In this document: positions 63,532 to 64,000 of the stretch, piece by piece
Numbering within the stretch: the first letter of the stretch is position 1
Layout of the letters: every line of letters starts with the position of its first letter
Source of the DNA: Desulfosporosinus acididurans
GTDB lineage: Bacteria; Bacillota; Desulfitobacteriia; Desulfitobacteriales; Desulfitobacteriaceae
NCBI RefSeq assembly: GCF_001029285.1
Contig: NZ_LDZY01000008.1
Location: forward strand, 124,001-188,000
Length of the DNA: 64,000 nt
Direction of reading: 5' to 3'
Made by a program: the position numbers and the translations under genes
Notes under the pieces: generated by a model
The model's database searches: none
The model's input: only the letters and a program-made list of their open reading frames with translations
Told to the model about the DNA's origin: nothing

Positions 63532-63932
63532 TGAAAAGTTTGTCTGATCATCAGGTATCTGAAAGGCTCCCTGTCCGTAAATGGATACCTACTCCCATGC
63601 AAATTCGTCAGTATGCCGAAGCTTCCGGGGATTTTAATCCTATCCACCTAGATGACAATTATGCCCGCCAGGCCGGTCTTGGAGGAGTGATAGCTCATGG
63701 CATGCTGTCAATGGCTCAAATGGCGGCAATGTTGACAGATTGGATTGGAGATGAAGGAATAATTTCCAAAATTGATGTTCGTTTTGAACAGATGGTGCGC
63801 CCGGGAGATACTGTCCTCTGCTCCGGTTTTATAAGGGCACGTTCGGAGAAGGTTTTAGTCTGTGATTTAGCGGCCTTTAATGAGCGTGACGAAAGAGTAT
63901 TGTCAGGTTTAGCACATATAACAATTAATTAA
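63531..63932 (+). CDS. MaoC-type (R)-specific enoyl hydratase subunit
   Basis: 133-residue hot-dog protein with the hydratase-2 motif ASGDFNPIHLDDNYARQAGL followed by GGVIAHGMLSMAQM, including catalytic Asp and His. Reaction: reversible hydration of trans-2-enoyl-CoA/ACP to (R)-3-hydroxyacyl. Overlaps the upstream subunit gene by one base and probably forms a heterodimer with it. Confidence 0.88.
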   Translation: MKSLSDHQVSERLPVRKWIPTPMQIRQYAEASGDFNPIHLDDNYARQAGLGGVIAHGMLSMAQMAAMLTDWIGDEGIISKIDVRFEQMVRPGDTVLCSGFIRARSEKVLVCDLAAFNERDERVLSGLAHITIN

Positions 63933-64000
63933 AACAGAGTTTTGAGTAATTCAAAGGGGAAGCAGTAACTGGAGAGAGCTATTTTTACAGTTCCCGGTTG
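63933..64000 (+). other. Window end; possible start of a further gene
   Basis: AAAGGGG precedes a CTG codon at 63969 that opens a frame to the window end (LERAIFTVPG). It may be the next operon gene, truncated by the window edge. Too short to judge. Confidence 0.25.

Overview
The window looks like part of a low-GC, anaerobic, Gram-positive chromosome. Strong AGGAGG-type ribosome binding sites, intrinsic terminators, a T-box leader, a purine riboswitch, many ferredoxin and Fe-S proteins, a DegV protein and a molybdenum hydroxylase point to Clostridia. A Desulfosporosinus/Desulfitobacterium-type (Peptococcaceae sensu lato) host fits best, but that is an inference from gene content. No rRNA, tRNA or CRISPR array was seen.

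Layout. 0.3-5 kb: a two-gene Suf-type Fe-S assembly unit (sufC-sufB), a membrane-anchored L,D-transpeptidase and an HtrA protease. 5.5-17.3 kb: a complete glycogen operon, glgB-glgP-glgC-glgD-glgA, ending in a large GH13-GH77 fusion. 17.4-23.2 kb: a HAD phosphatase, a SanA/YdcF-type membrane protein, an SGNH esterase, a T-box-controlled DAHP synthase-chorismate mutase, and an aspartate 4-decarboxylase. 23.2-25 kb: an IS110-family element with a long, repeat-bearing 5' non-coding end. 25-34.6 kb: mixed metabolic genes, including a DsbA/FrnE-like gene with an in-frame TGA exactly where the first cysteine of its CPFC motif should be (candidate selenoprotein), a URO-D-like protein, phenylacetate-CoA ligase, acetyltransferases, an ASKHA-domain protein and an unusual membrane-free Cache chemoreceptor. 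35-42.5 kb: MarR and SdpR/SdpI-type regulation genes, then a guanine-class riboswitch followed by a three-subunit xanthine-dehydrogenase-type enzyme, and a MazG-like protein. 42.7-57.3 kb: galactose use (galT-galK-galE, an M24-like protein, a ROK regulator) and, on the other strand, the MglBAC-type galactose importer. Between them lies a two-component/ABC-transporter block that appears richer in GC. 57.6-64 kb: DegV, a tiny basic membrane protein, an ECF sigma/anti-sigma pair, and a six-gene operon (two ferredoxin proteins, an ATC-hydrolase-like cysteine protein, a TPR mini-protein, two MaoC-type hydratase halves) behind a textbook sigma-54 promoter.

A dispersed, non-coding palindromic repeat family occurs about eleven times, mostly between transcription units. 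Its two modules are a 5' hairpin of the type CCCACTTaTAGAAGTGGG and a 3' module built on TTCAGCTTTAGCTGAA followed by CGAGTTCACT.

How the parts work together: the glg operon makes and breaks down storage glucan; mgl plus gal would bring in galactose and convert it to glucose-1-phosphate, the precursor used by GlgC; the T-box and riboswitch tie aromatic amino acid and purine genes to tRNA charging and guanine. The most novel-looking items are the candidate selenocysteine DsbA-like protein, the sigma-54-driven ferredoxin/hydratase operon, the guanine riboswitch on a molybdenum hydroxylase, and the repeat family.
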